Source: Zantedeschia hybrid cultivar
Taxonomy: Eukaryota > Streptophyta > Magnoliopsida > Alismatales > Araceae
Reading direction: 5' to 3'
NCBI GenBank assembly: GCA_030544215.1
Contig: JARZZO010000016.1
Span: 35,362,001 to 35,426,000, forward strand
Length of the DNA: 64,000 nt
Under the pieces are notes generated by a model that was given only the letters and a program-made list of their open reading frames with translations, was not told the DNA's origin and made no database searches. The translations under genes were made by a program, and so were the position numbers. Below are positions 46,467 to 57,223 of the stretch, one piece after another (the stretch's first letter is position 1; each line of letters opens with the position of its first letter).

Positions 46467-47841
46467 ATATTTCAATTAGCATCTGCTTGTTGCATTTAGT
46501 ATGTTTCATTCATTTTATTTTCAGTGAGCATCTGTCTGCTTGCATGTTGCATTTTGCTTAAGTCTGATTATTCTCATTACCTTTGTTAATAAAGGCTATG
46601 CCCCTTGACCATTTATTGAAGGAAAAATTAATTGACCATTTATTTGGTCAGGCAAGGGGCTAAGCCTAAATAGATACTTAACCTGTTTGTTCAAGTCATA
46701 TACAGGATACAAGGCATTGGTAGAGTTGGAATTTGAATAGAGAACAGCTAGAAACCTGTTTCTGTGAGTAAAAGGCGTCGAGGAGCACCGCCGCGTTTCA
46801 ATGTTAAATGGCATATGCGCGACACGATGCGTTTCAACCTTTTGAATATTTGTTTGAAGTTACTAAGGAATTTTGATTGCAGGAAATTCAAGAAAACCTG
46901 AGAAATTCAAGGAAATATTAAGAAGATCTCACTGTGGAATTTGTGAAGTCCTGACCGTGGCTAAAAAGACGGTTATTTCTACCCTTATATTCATTTCATG
47001 TAATTATTGTGCATTCGCATTACTATATGTTAAATATTTATTAGATCATATCAAAGACCTTGTGGTTTTGATGAAACTGGAATTTGAGTTCCCCTTCAAC
47101 AAAAACAGTGATAATTCCAGAGGATTCTTAATCGCACGGATAGGCCGTTGGATTGTTAATTAGTGAGGATGATGGTTCCATTTTTGTGAAACGGTGCGTG
47201 GATAAACGAGCTTCGGCTTAGCACTGGATTACAAGAATTGGTATCTTGACTCATTAATGACAATTTAACAATATTATCCTTGATTAATTTATATTTTATT
47301 TGACTTTATATTTTTCTTTTAGCCCAGCATGCATCATGTAAGACTTTGAAATCATTGTGATAAGGATTAATTATTGATTAAGTTTCAGACCATTAATCAA
47401 ATAAATTCAAACATGATATGAAATATTCCATTCTGAATTGAGTATCTTGATTATCTTTGAGATTGACTTGAAGATATCATTGGAATTCTATCCTTTCTTG
47501 AACTCTTTATCCAATATTTCTTGTTTTCTTTTAAGATCCATCATGGCTGCAGCACGTCCACATTGGCTGGCAAACGCTCCCCATGATGAAACCTGCAGTG
47601 TCTATGACCTGGGGTACTTCCCACTCCGAGGAGGTTGATCGACTTTATTTTATTTCCTTGTCTACCTCATCCAGACATGATTGATTCCATTGATTTCCTT
47701 GAGCTATCTTCATTGATAATTTCGAGAAAAATTCCAATCATGTGATGTTAATAGCGTGTCTCATCACACCTTGGCATCACCTTTTCAGTACATTCCATTC
47801 CATTTCACTCCCTTGCAAAGACGATGCCAAGGTGAGGCAGC
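46467..47841 (+). other. Tat copy 2 region from minisatellite to PPT (no antisense genes)
   Basis: It aligns with Tat copy 1 on both sides of the PMD cassette (24000-24260 and 29940-30709), with the cassette itself absent. GGCGTC-family repeats remain at about 46764-46845. A short frame, MAAARPHWLANAPHDETC... (47543-47638), is partly conserved in copy 1. The run GCCAAGGTGAGGCAGC (47826-47841) ending at the LTR is the polypurine tract. Confidence 0.7.
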
Positions 47842-49188
47842 TGTAGACACGCTAATTTTGACGTCATTTTGAGTAAATTTTATATCATATAATAATGCCT
47901 CATAATGGTTTGATATTTAATCCTTGATTAATTTTTATTGATCTTTTTAAGTGTCGGGTTTAACAGACATGTTTAAGTTAATCAATTAAATTGATTTTAG
48001 CTCAAATTTCAGTTAAAATATGCAGAATTCTAAAAAGTGTCAACCTGTGTGGACGCGATTTAGAATTCTAAAAGACGTCAACCTGTGTGGACGCCATTTA
48101 GAGTTTATTCTTATTTTAACATTGAAATTTGAATTTTAATCAGTTGATTAATTAGCTAAAAGGCGTCTGTGAGGCTTGACGCGTTTTAGGTTTCCTAGGC
48201 TATTTCTACTTCTCTTCCGGATGTTTATCCTTATCTTAATTAGTGTAAAAGACGTCTACACATGTAAACGCGTTTTCGCAAATAAAGATAAAGATAAGTT
48301 TCCCGGATATTTATCCTTATCTTAATTAATTTGAAAGGCGTCATCCAAGGTGGACGTATTTTAGATAATTACAGATAAAGATGAATTAATATGTATTTAT
48401 CTGTCAGTTAATCGTGAACGCAGAAAAGGTCTATAAATACCTTACATCTTGAAGAGTAAAAATGTTGAGCCCTATTGAGAAAAGAGAGAGCGTTATTATA
48501 GCGAGTTGAAGATCAAAGCAACAACGTCGGAACGCCGGAGCGCTGTCATTTCCAGAAGTCGGCGTCCTTTCAAGAATCTTCATCCTTTCAAGGCTTCAAC
48601 CAATTGGGTATAAGTGTTTCATTTCTGCATTTTATTCTACATCTTCATTAATATTTCATTCTTCAACATTCATTTCATGCAACACACACCACAGCATCAT
48701 CTTTCAAAACCTATTTGATTTAAGGGGTTTCAAAAAAACCATTTAAACAAGTAAGTTTGCTGTTCAATTATATGCTTAAAATCATGATTAGAATAGATAC
48801 TGCTTCCACTTAAATTCTCATCAGTATTTCTTCATTTCCTGTTTCTCTGTCTCTACTGCACTCAACAACAACTGGAGAATCAAAAGGGAAAATCAAGCAC
48901 AAAGCCAGAAGGACTTCTAGACGATCCTCAACTTCTTAACTTCAAACTCAACAGCAAGAACAAAAGAACAAAGAAAGGGCTCTCTTTTTTCAGCCGGCTG
49001 AAGGAGGGGAATCAAGGACTCAACATCTTCCGCGTTCAAACAGGTAGGCGATCATACTTCTTTTGAAACTTTTTAAGTCAAAAGTTTCTGACGATCACTG
49101 CACTTAGTTGCTATTTTTAATAGGTTAGTTTACACTAAACAACATAGATTTTTCATGTTAATCACACGAGCATTTTAAAGCACTCACA
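47842..49188 (+). repeat. 3' LTR of Tat copy 2
   Basis: 1347 bp, the same length as the 5' LTR, with about 23 substitutions. Several fall in the GGCGTC-family repeats, mostly as CG transitions. It ends CACTCACA before the duplicated CCATC. Confidence 0.97.
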
Positions 49189-51255
49189 CCATCTAAACGG
49201 ACTGGAATGTATGAACTTAAGGCCCGCGGAGAGCCCGAATCCAGAATGGACATAAATCTGATTAATCAGAAATTAGATAAGGTAGACATCTTGGCCCAGA
49301 AACTAGACCAACTCTTGGCCTTAAACAAGCAAGAGCCTACTTACCCAACACAATCTAGTCCATATGAAGGCCCATCTTCTGCCAATCATGATATTTGTGT
49401 CTTATGCGCAAGCCCAACCCATCAAGTGAACGAATGCCCAACTGCGGCCCAACTTCCACCATTCATTCAAGAACAAGTTCAGGCTGCCCAAGGATTCTCC
49501 AGGCCCAATAATGACCCATTCTCAAATACTTACAATCCTGGCTGGAGAAACCACCCTAATTTCTCTTGGAAGAATCAGCAGGCCCCACTACCAATGTCCA
49601 ATTCTCCCATGCATCAAGCCCAAAAGCCACAGAATTCATTCCAACAGCAATCTAATTTCTATGGAAATGTTCAGGCTAGGGGATCTCAAGCCCAGTTTTC
49701 TCAACCGGCCCAGTATCCATCAGGCCAACTGGTCCCTTATCAATCATTCCAATCAGGTCAACCGGCCCACTATCATTCATTCCAATCTAGACAGCCAACC
49801 CAATACCATCCTCCACCCACTTATCCACAACCTCCTCAGCCCAACTTTTTTGACAAATTCACTCAACTCCAACAACTGATTTTGACCCAGCAACAATCCA
49901 TTGCTAAGTTGGAAAGTCAAATGGGCCAACTAGCTGAGGCTACGATGAGAAGAGAAGTTGGTCAACTTCCTAGTCAACCCATTGCCAATCCAAGGAATCA
50001 ACCTCCGGGTTTTTCGCAGCAATCGGGTCTTTTACCTCAGCCTGGCCCGGTACCACAACCTAAAGGGCCGCAATTTGAGAATGCTAAAGCCATTTCTGCC
50101 CTTGGGAGTGGGGGAAGTTTAGAAAAACCACATGCAGATGGAGAATTAGCCAAAGGTTCCACTGATGGGCCTCAGGAAATTGAAAGTGAGAGTGAAGATG
50201 AACCCAACATAGAGAAGTTGGAGGAAGATCTGAAAGGAAAAGGGAAGATTGATGAAGGCCCAAGTTCTTATAAACCTAGGGTGCCATTTCCTAATGCCTT
50301 GTTAGCTAAGCCCAATACCAGGAAGAAACTGGCCCAGAATGAGGAGTTGTTGGATTTGTTCAAACAAGTCCAAATTAATATTCCACTTCTCGATGACATC
50401 AAGCATGTGCCAGCTTATGCTAAGTTTCTCAAGGAATTATGTACTCCACGAAGAGAATCTAGAATGGCACCCGAAAAGGTTCGGCTTTCTGAGGATGTTA
50501 GTGCAATTGTGATGAATCATTTACCCAAGAAGTTAAAGGATCCTGGAGCACCTCTAATTTCATGTGACTTAGCTGGAGTTACATTTGATAGAGCTTTATT
50601 GGATCTAGGTGCGAGTGTAAATCTATTGCCAACAGCCATTTATGAGAAATTTGATATTGGAGAATTAAAGCCCACGCCCATCATCTTGCAGTTGGCTGAT
50701 AGGTCTATGAAAACTCCACAGAGATTAATTAAGGATGTGATTGTGAAAGTTCATGATTGTTATTTTCCCGTGGATTTTCATATTCTGGATATGGCATTAC
50801 CTGAGGAACTCATTCACACCCCGATCATCTTAGGTCGTCCATTCTTAGCCACTACCAAAGCTAATATAAATTGTGAAACTGGCATAATGGACATTTCATT
50901 TGGGGGTCAAAAGGTCCAGATTAATGTCTTCAAAGCATCTCAATACCCAGATCATGAAAAAGAATGTCATACTATTGATGTCTTGGATAATGTGGTTGAA
51001 GAAAATGAGATGTCCACCTATGACCTTTTGAAAGAAGCCAACACTTTAAAGGACTCTCCTGGCCCATTAACATCTTGGCCCAAGGCTGAACCTTTACCAG
51101 CCCTGCAGTCTAATCCCGCTTTGCCATCTTTAGAGGACCCTCCTGAGCTTGAACTCAAACCATTACCTGAGTCTCTCAAGTATATCTATTTGGGCCCGGA
51201 CCAAACTCTCTCGGTCATCATTGCGGCAAATCTCACATCGCCGCAGGAGGCCTAA
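49189..51255 (+). CDS. gag-pol: Athila copy 2 gag C-terminus and protease
   Basis: This continues the frame interrupted at 34620; the first ATG at 49207 is internal. It starts with a short coiled segment (INQKLDKVDILAQKLDQLL). A knuckle-like CVLCASPTHQVNECPTAAQ (C-x2-C-x4-H-x4-C) and a long Gln/Pro/Ser-rich region (49580-50100) follow. The aspartic protease (about 50560-50990) has LLDLGASVNLLP: the Asp-Leu-Gly form is usual in Athila. IILGRPFLAT is the second conserved protease segment. TAA at 51253-51255 replaces the CAA (Gln) expected from copy 1. It separates this ORF from RT by a single substitution. Confidence 0.9.
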   Translation, partial: PSKRTGMYELKARGEPESRMDINLINQKLDKVDILAQKLDQLLALNKQEPTYPTQSSPYEGPSSANHDICVLCASPTHQVNECPTAAQLPPFIQEQVQAAQGFSRPNNDPFSNTYNPGWRNHPNFSWKNQQAPLPMSNSPMHQAQKPQNSFQQQSNFYGNVQARGSQAQFSQPAQYPSGQLVPYQSFQSGQPAHYHSFQSRQPTQYHPPPTYPQPPQPNFFDKFTQLQQLILTQQQSIAKLESQMGQLAEATMRREVGQLPSQPIANPRNQPPGFSQQSGLLPQPGPVPQPKGPQFENAKAISALGSGGSLEKPHADGELAKGSTDGPQEIESESEDEPNIEKLEEDLKGKGKIDEGPSSYKPRVPFPNALLAKPNTRKKLAQNEELLDLFKQVQINIPLLDDIKHVPAYAKFLKELCTPRRESRMAPEKVRLSEDVSAIVMNHLPKKLKDPGAPLISCDLAGVTFDRALLDLGASVNLLPTAIYEKFDIGELKPTPIILQLADRSMKTPQRLIKDVIVKVHDCYFPVDFHILDMALPEELIHTPIILGRPFLATTKANINCETGIMDISFGGQKVQINVFKASQYPDHEKECHTIDVLDNVVEENEMSTYDLLKEANTLKDSPGPLTSWPKAEPLPALQSNPALPSLEDPPELELKPLPESLKYIYLGPDQTLSVIIAANLTSPQEA

Positions 51256-52939
51256 TTAACCGAGGTCCTCAAAGACCATAAGGGTGCCATTAGATGGTCG
51301 GTGGCAGATTTAAAGGGAATTAGCCCGTCCATTTGCATTCATCACATCTATATGGAAGAGAATTCTAAGCCCCGTCGGGAGATGCAAAGGCGGCTTAATC
51401 CCAATATGAAAGAAGTGGTGAAGAAGGAAGTTGTGAAATGGCTGGATGTGGGTATCATTTACCCCATATCAGACAGTAAATGGGTCAGCCCAACCCAAGT
51501 GGTACCCAAGAAATCTGGATTAACAGTTATCAAGAATGATCATGGAGAAGAGGTACCCACTAGGCTCACCACGGGCTGGAGAGTGTGCATTGATTACCGA
51601 AAGCTGAATCTAATGACTAAGAAGGATCACTTTCCACTCCCATTCATGGATCAGATTCTAGAAAAGTTATCGGGCCAGAAGTACTTTTGCTTCTTAGATG
51701 GATACTCCGAGTACAATCAAGTGGCTATTTACCCAGAAGATCAAGAAAAGACCACCTTCACGTGCCTTTATGGCACGTTTGCTTTTAGGAGGATGCCACT
51801 TGGATTATGCAACGCACCAGCCACATTTCAACGGTGCATGATGGCTACATTCTCCGATATGGTGGGAGAATTCCTCGAAGTTTTCATGGATGAGTTCTCA
51901 ATCTTCGGGGATTCTTTTGAAAATTGCTTAGAAAATCTTAAAAAGGTGCTAGCAAGATGTATAGACACCAACCTGATGGTTCAAGAGGGCATTGTTCTAG
52001 GCCACATTGTGTCTGAAAGGGGGATAGAGGTAGATAAAGCTAAGATCGATCTCATATCCAATCTCCCTCCGCCCACCTCAGTCAGACAGATCCGTTCATT
52101 CCTTGGCCATGCCGGTTTCTATCGCCGGTTTATCCACAATTTCTCTCAAATTGCCCGGCCTCTAACTCTTCTCCTAGCTAAAGACGCTCCTTTCCAAATG
52201 GATGAATCTTGCATCAAGGCATTCAATTCTCTAAAGGAATCTTTGACCAAAGCCCCGATTCTTCAATCGCCAGATTGGTCTTTACCCTTCGAAATCATGT
52301 GTGATGCCTCGGACTATGCTATCGATGCGGTTTTGGGACAAAGAATCAACAAGTGTCCCGTGGTGATATATCATGCAAGTCGCACCCTTGCCGATGCTCA
52401 AATGAATTATACCACCACAGAAAAGGAATTATTGGCTGTGGTTTTTGCCCTAGAAAAATTCAGATCTTATCTTTTAGGGGCAAAAGTCATAATCTATTCT
52501 GATCACTCAGCTCTAAAATACCTGTTGACCAAGAAGGATGCAAAGCCTAGACTTATTAGATGGATCTTACTCCTTCAGGAATTTGATTTGGAAATTCGGG
52601 ATAAGAAGGTATCTGAGAATGTGGTAGCTGACCACCTATCCCGAATTTCGATCTCTGAAAGTACACCAATCACTGATTCCTTTCCTGATGAGCATCTACT
52701 GACCATTTCTCACACTGTTGCACCTTGGTATGCTCATATTGTCAATAACAAGGTGACTAATCAGCTTCCGGAAGGATGGACTAAAAGTGAAAAGGACAAA
52801 TTCTTTTCTCAGGAAAAATATTATTTCTGGGAGGATCCTGAATTATTCAAATTTTGTCATGATCAAATCATTAGGCGATGTGTTCCTGAAGAAGAACAAC
52901 AGAGTGTTCTCAACTTCTGTCATAATCTAGCTTGTGGGG
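51256..52939 (+). pseudogene. pol: Athila copy 2 reverse transcriptase and RNase H
   Basis: RT motifs are WVSPTQVVPKKSG, WRVCIDYRKLN and KKDHFPLPFMDQ, then FLDGYSEYNQ (Gly to Glu) and MPLGLCNAPATF (Phe to Leu). The catalytic box FMDE (51883-51894) has its second Asp replaced by Glu. Nine codons present in copy 1 (VLCWEKSHF) are missing at about 51975. RNase H is well kept: EIMCDASDYAIDAVLGQ, NYTTTEKELLAVV, IYSDHSALKYL and KVSENVVADHLSR. One G is missing from the run at 52936-52939, so the frame leaves the integrase zinc domain and ends at 53055. Confidence 0.92.
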
Positions 52940-54011
52940 CCATTTCTCAGGAAAGAAAACTGCAGCCAAGGTCCTGCAAAGTGGTTTTTACTGGCCCACA
53001 CTTTTCAAAGATGCCCATGAATTTAGCAAAACGTGCCTCCGATGTCAGGCCGTAGGAAATATGGCGAAAAGGGATATGATGCCACTCAACCCAATCTTAG
53101 TGGTTGAAATCTTTGATGTTTGGGGAATTGACTTTATGGGACCTTTTACACCCTCTTTTGGACATACATATATTCTGGTAGCGGTGGATTATGTCTCAAA
53201 ATGGATTGAAGTAGTAGCCACCCGAACCAATGATCATAAAGTGGTCATTAAATTCGTTCAGAAGAATACCTTTTCTCGGTTCGGGTGGCCTAAAGCTATC
53301 ATAAGTGATGGGGGAACGCATTTCACGAATTACCAATTTCGGACTTTGCTTAAGAAATATGGGATTAATCACAAAGTAGCTACCCCTTATCATCCCCAAA
53401 CCAGTGGTCAAGTGGAAGTTTCCAATAGAGAGATTAAGAATATTCTGCAAAAGTCCGTTAGGTCCAATAGAAAAGATTGGTCTGAAAGATTGGATGATGC
53501 TTTATGGGCTTATCGGACCGCTTACAAAACTCCTATTGGCATGTCTCCTTATCGCTTGGTTTTTGGAAAAGCGTGCCACCTTCCGGTGGAATTGGAACAT
53601 AGGGCTTATTAGGCCATCAAACAAGTCAATCTGGACCTAGCCCAAGCTGGTTCCCACCGAACCTTACAACTGAGTGAGCTGGAAGAGTTGCGCAACGAGG
53701 CCTATGAAAATTCAAAGATCTATAAAGCCAAAACTAAAGCTTTTCATGATAAACATATTGTGAGAAAATCCTTTCTTCCAAATCAGAAAGTTTGGCTATT
53801 TAATTCTAGGCTTCGCCTATTTCCTGGAAAACTGAAATCCAGATGGGATGGACCCTTCGTGGTCGTTAAAGCCTTCGATCATGGAGCCGTTAAAATTCTG
53901 AATCCCAAGAGTGGGAACACTTTCACTGTTAATGGTCAACGGTTGAAACCATTCATTGAAAATCTGCAAAATACATCATCTGAATCCATAGAACTGAGTG
54001 ATCCACAATAA
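52932..54011 (+). pseudogene. pol: Athila copy 2 integrase
   Basis: After the one-base frameshift the zinc domain continues (GHFSGKKTAAKVLQSG, then CLRCQ). The DDE core is intact: WGIDFMGPF, SDGGTHF and SGQVEVSNREIK. DDALWAYRTAYKTP and the FGKACHLPVELEHRAY signature typical of Athila follow. A TAG at 53610-53612 (in place of Trp) splits the C-terminal domain, which continues to 54011 with FLPNQKVWLFNSRLRLFPGKL and SRWDGPFVV. Apart from the frameshift and this stop, the domain looks complete. Confidence 0.92.
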
Positions 54012-55203
54012 CTGAACTGCTGTCTAGCTGAAGACGATAAACTTAGCGCTTGTTGGGAGGCAACCCAATATTTTACTTCAGTTTTTGTATTTCTTTTCCT
54101 TTTAGGACCCTGAGCAGCAATCGCCGTGGGAATGTCGCATCCTCTTCATTACAGGTTGTTTCGCTCCTTCACAAATTCTCTTTTGGCTGACATGTTTTTT
54201 TTATATCTTGTATGCCATTGAGGACAATGTCAATCAAGTTGGGGGGAGAAGCAATCAATTTGATATGAATTTATTGAAAATCTTTTGAAGAAAATTGATA
54301 TTTTTTATTGAAAAATGGTCAAATTTTTTCAAAAACTTCTTTTCACATCCTAGGAAAATTGCATGAAAATCATGTTTCATTAAGTAAATCTTAAACAAAT
54401 CAATTTTCTATTAGTCACATTGGTTAAAGAGCCTTTAAAGTTTAAATATCCCACTTTACAAAAATCTACGGTAGGATGATTTTCACACACACACGGCAAC
54501 TTAAAATAAATGAAAGATCTTAAAAATATAGAATTGTTAGAATTAACCTCACGGATAAGACTACTTATTCTAATTTTTCTTTTGGGTTGAACGAAAGGAA
54601 TGTGTAGGATCCGTAATAGAGGACTGTCCCACTCAGCACTCTAAAAGAGGCGGTCATTTAAAATGGACAGCTGTAAACACTAAAGGTAATAGAAGGCGTT
54701 AAAAGAGCTAAAGGAAGGTAGGTGGCAAAAAGTACGCACCTCCCCTCAGGCAATTCAAAGAGAGTGGAAAAAAGTACGCACTCTCAAAAGCAAAAGTACA
54801 ATAAAATGAAAAAATGCCACGCTAAAAAGTCCATCGTACCAAAAATATGGCCAAGTCGTGAAAAGTGCTGAGTTGGGACGGGAACTGAAAAATGGTCCTC
54901 ACTGACTAATCGGGAAATCTTTTATTCTCTTCTCCTCCCCAGGTAGTCTTATCTAAAGGGTAGTAAAGGCAAGAATATACCAGAAAGGTCGGAAACGAAT
55001 TCGAAGTGTGTCAAATTTCATGCACAATCACCTGTCTGAATCAAAATATTGTGGGATATAAAAAAACTTTTAGATTAACCAATCGGCTACCACTTAAATT
55101 GATTGTGAAAGATACTACAAATGAAGCATGATAATTCATTGTTTGTCCTAACTTTTCTTTATTTGCATTGCTAAGGGACTAGCAATGAGTAAGTTGGGAA
55201 GTG
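54012..55203 (+). other. Athila copy 2 post-pol region, no env-like ORF
   Basis: 1.2 kb without a credible gene; many Athila elements carry an env-like ORF here, but none is seen. It holds a purine tract GTTGGGGGGAGAAGC (54239-54253), a pair of hairpins with near-identical loops (54717-54785) and, adjacent to the 3' LTR, AGTAAGTTGGGAAGTG (55188-55203), the likely polypurine tract. Confidence 0.7.
54717..54785 (+). other. Twin hairpins with near-identical AAAAAGTACG loops
   Basis: Hairpin 1 has stem GGTG/CACC (extended to AGGTG/CACCT) around GCAAAAAGTACG (54725-54736). Hairpin 2 has a perfect seven-pair stem GAGAGTG/CACTCTC (54760-54766 and 54779-54785) around GAAAAAAGTACG (54767-54778). Loops are 12 bases and differ at one position, while the stems differ but both pair. 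Confidence 0.65.
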
Positions 55204-57218
55204 TGATAAAGTGTTAAATTGATCATTTAAGGGCAATCATATGCATCATACTCATGTTTTTATCTGCAAAATAGCATGAAATGATAGATAATTGTGTAAC
55301 AAGTCCAACGGTACCAATTTCATAAAATTCTGACTTAAAAACATCGTCATTTCATGTGATTAAAGGAGTATAGCGCATTTGCGGTTTTTCGACAAAACCG
55401 AGACGAAATAAATAAATATGATGATATTTTTATGATAATGCGCTAATTTATATTTATTTTATGTGAACAGGACATGCTGATGATGCAGTGCAGCTAGTGG
55501 AGTTTCCGAAAATTTGGGGGAGGTCTAGTGTTCGGATTTCAACTAAAACAGGGGTAAAAATGCAATTTGATTCCTTCCTTCTCTGGAGTTTCCCAAAACC
55601 CTCTATTTCCTGCCTTCTCTCCAATTTCCCAATCACATCTCTTCCTTTCTTTATTTTAAAAATCTTCTCTCTCTTTTTAGAAATTCCTTGTCCAATTCCG
55701 AATCATCTTCCTTCTCCAGTTTCCTTTTTCCCTCTCTTTCTTTCCCTCTCTCCCACACACAAGTTCCTGCCGCACTCTCCCTCTCCCCAGTTATCCTCCT
55801 CTTCTTCTTCTTTTCCAACTCCTCTCCGGCTCTCCCTCTCCCCAGTTATCCCTCTCTTCTTCTTCTTTTCCAACTTCTCTGCCTCCCTCTCTCGGTTTTC
55901 TCTCCTTTTCTTCTCCTCTTCTCCTCTCTTCCTCCCGACAGCTCCTCCTTCTCTCTCTTTTATTTCCTCTCCTTCAACACCTCTCTCTCTCTCTCTCTTC
56001 TCTCTCTTGCCGGCCCGCTCCACCGCGCAGCCCAACGCTCTGCCAGGTTGCTCCCCGCACTCCAGCGGGCCTCCCCAACGTCCCGTCTACCACGCGGTGC
56101 CGTGCCTGTGCACTGCATGAAGCTAGGCGTTCACGGCGCCTGAAGTTGGCCCCCTCCTACGCGGCACCGTGCATGCATGCACGCCTATCCCGCTGCACGT
56201 CCAGGCACGTCCGGCGGAGCCTGAAGCCGCCCTCCACGCGCCGCACTCCAAGCTGCACCACCAGCTCCCACACGCTTCAGCGGCCTCCTCCTATCCTCCG
56301 GTTGGCAGCCGGCAAGGATATCCTCCACGCGGCAGAGCTTCTAGCTGCAACTCCTGGAGCGCGCTACCATGCATGCCCGGTGAAGACTCAAGCAGCAACC
56401 GCACCCTCCAGGAGCTCCAAGCCTCTCCACGTGTAAACCCTGCACGAGCCAGCCGTCCCAGCTTCTTCCTTCCTCCAGTGCACAGCAGCAAGCACACCGC
56501 AGCTCCTCCACGACAACACTCCAAGCTGCACGAACCAGCCGGCCAAGCAACCTGCTTCCCCAACACATGCAGCAGCTGGCCTTCTCCAAGCTCTTCCAGT
56601 GCATGCATGCGCATAGCCGGTTGAAGCACTCCACGTAGCCTGCTATTCCAGCACCGGACTACTGTGCCAGAGCCTCCCAACACATGGACCAATGCGCCGG
56701 AGACTCTCCCCTGCTGCTGTGTTGTGCCTTACACTGCTGTTGGACTTGGTCTAATGCGCCTGTGCCCTCTGAGCTTCCTAATTCCACTAGAGCCGCTGCA
56801 TAATCTGTTAATTTGCTTTAGTTTCTTTTAGTTTAGTTAATTAAGTTGTTAGCGTTTAATTATTTCTTGTTGCATAAAATTCAATTAGTTTAAATTAGAA
56901 GTTTTGTTATTTTTTTCAACATGTTGTTAATCTCTCTTTTCAATTTTAAATATAGTTATATTTGTGTTTCTTTAAAAAAATTAGGTTAGTTTAATTTGTA
57001 AATTTAGTTTAATTTAATTAGATAGTTAATTAATCAATTCAAATTCCCAATTTTTCTAGATAATTAAAATCTAAGATTTTCGAAATTAAAATCTTAACTC
57101 CCTGTGGATCGACTCGGACTCATCGCTATTAATTTCCAAAATTTGATGTGAGTGAGCCGGATAAATTTAGATTGAACGTTTTCATGAGTGTTTAACGACG
57201 CACAATTCGAAACGATCA
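55204..57218 (+). repeat. 3' LTR of Athila copy 2
   Basis: 2015 bp. It matches 30902-32906 with about 40 substitutions and one net 10-bp gain (near 56200, GCACGTCCAG duplicated). It ends AACGATCA, followed by the duplicated ACATA. Confidence 0.96.
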
Positions 57219-57223
57219 ACATA

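Larger units (their letters stand above)
34621..49188 (+). mobile_element. Tat-lineage Ty3/gypsy element, copy 2 (youngest, structurally complete)
   Basis: 14,568 bp, with two LTRs of exactly 1347 bp and the perfect duplication CCATC (34616-34620 and 49189-49193). It is inserted in gag of Athila copy 2. I count about 23 substitutions and no indel between the LTRs (about 1.7%). Primer-binding site, leader, gag, protease, RT, both RNase H domains, integrase, 3' region and PPT are present. It lacks the antisense PMD cassette, and RT has a deletion of about 166 bp. It is therefore probably unable to move on its own. Confidence 0.97.
30902..57218 (+). mobile_element. Athila-lineage Ty3/gypsy element, copy 2
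   Basis: TGATAAAGTG...AACGATCA is flanked by the perfect duplication ACATA (30897-30901 and 57219-57223). It is inserted in the 5' LTR of the copia element. It has both LTRs (2005 and 2015 bp), primer-binding site, leader, gag-pol and a 1.2-kb post-pol region. Tat copy 2 (34621-49188) is inserted in its gag gene. LTRs differ by about 40 substitutions plus one 10-bp indel by my count, about 2%. Without Tat copy 2 the element would be about 11.7 kb. Confidence 0.96.
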
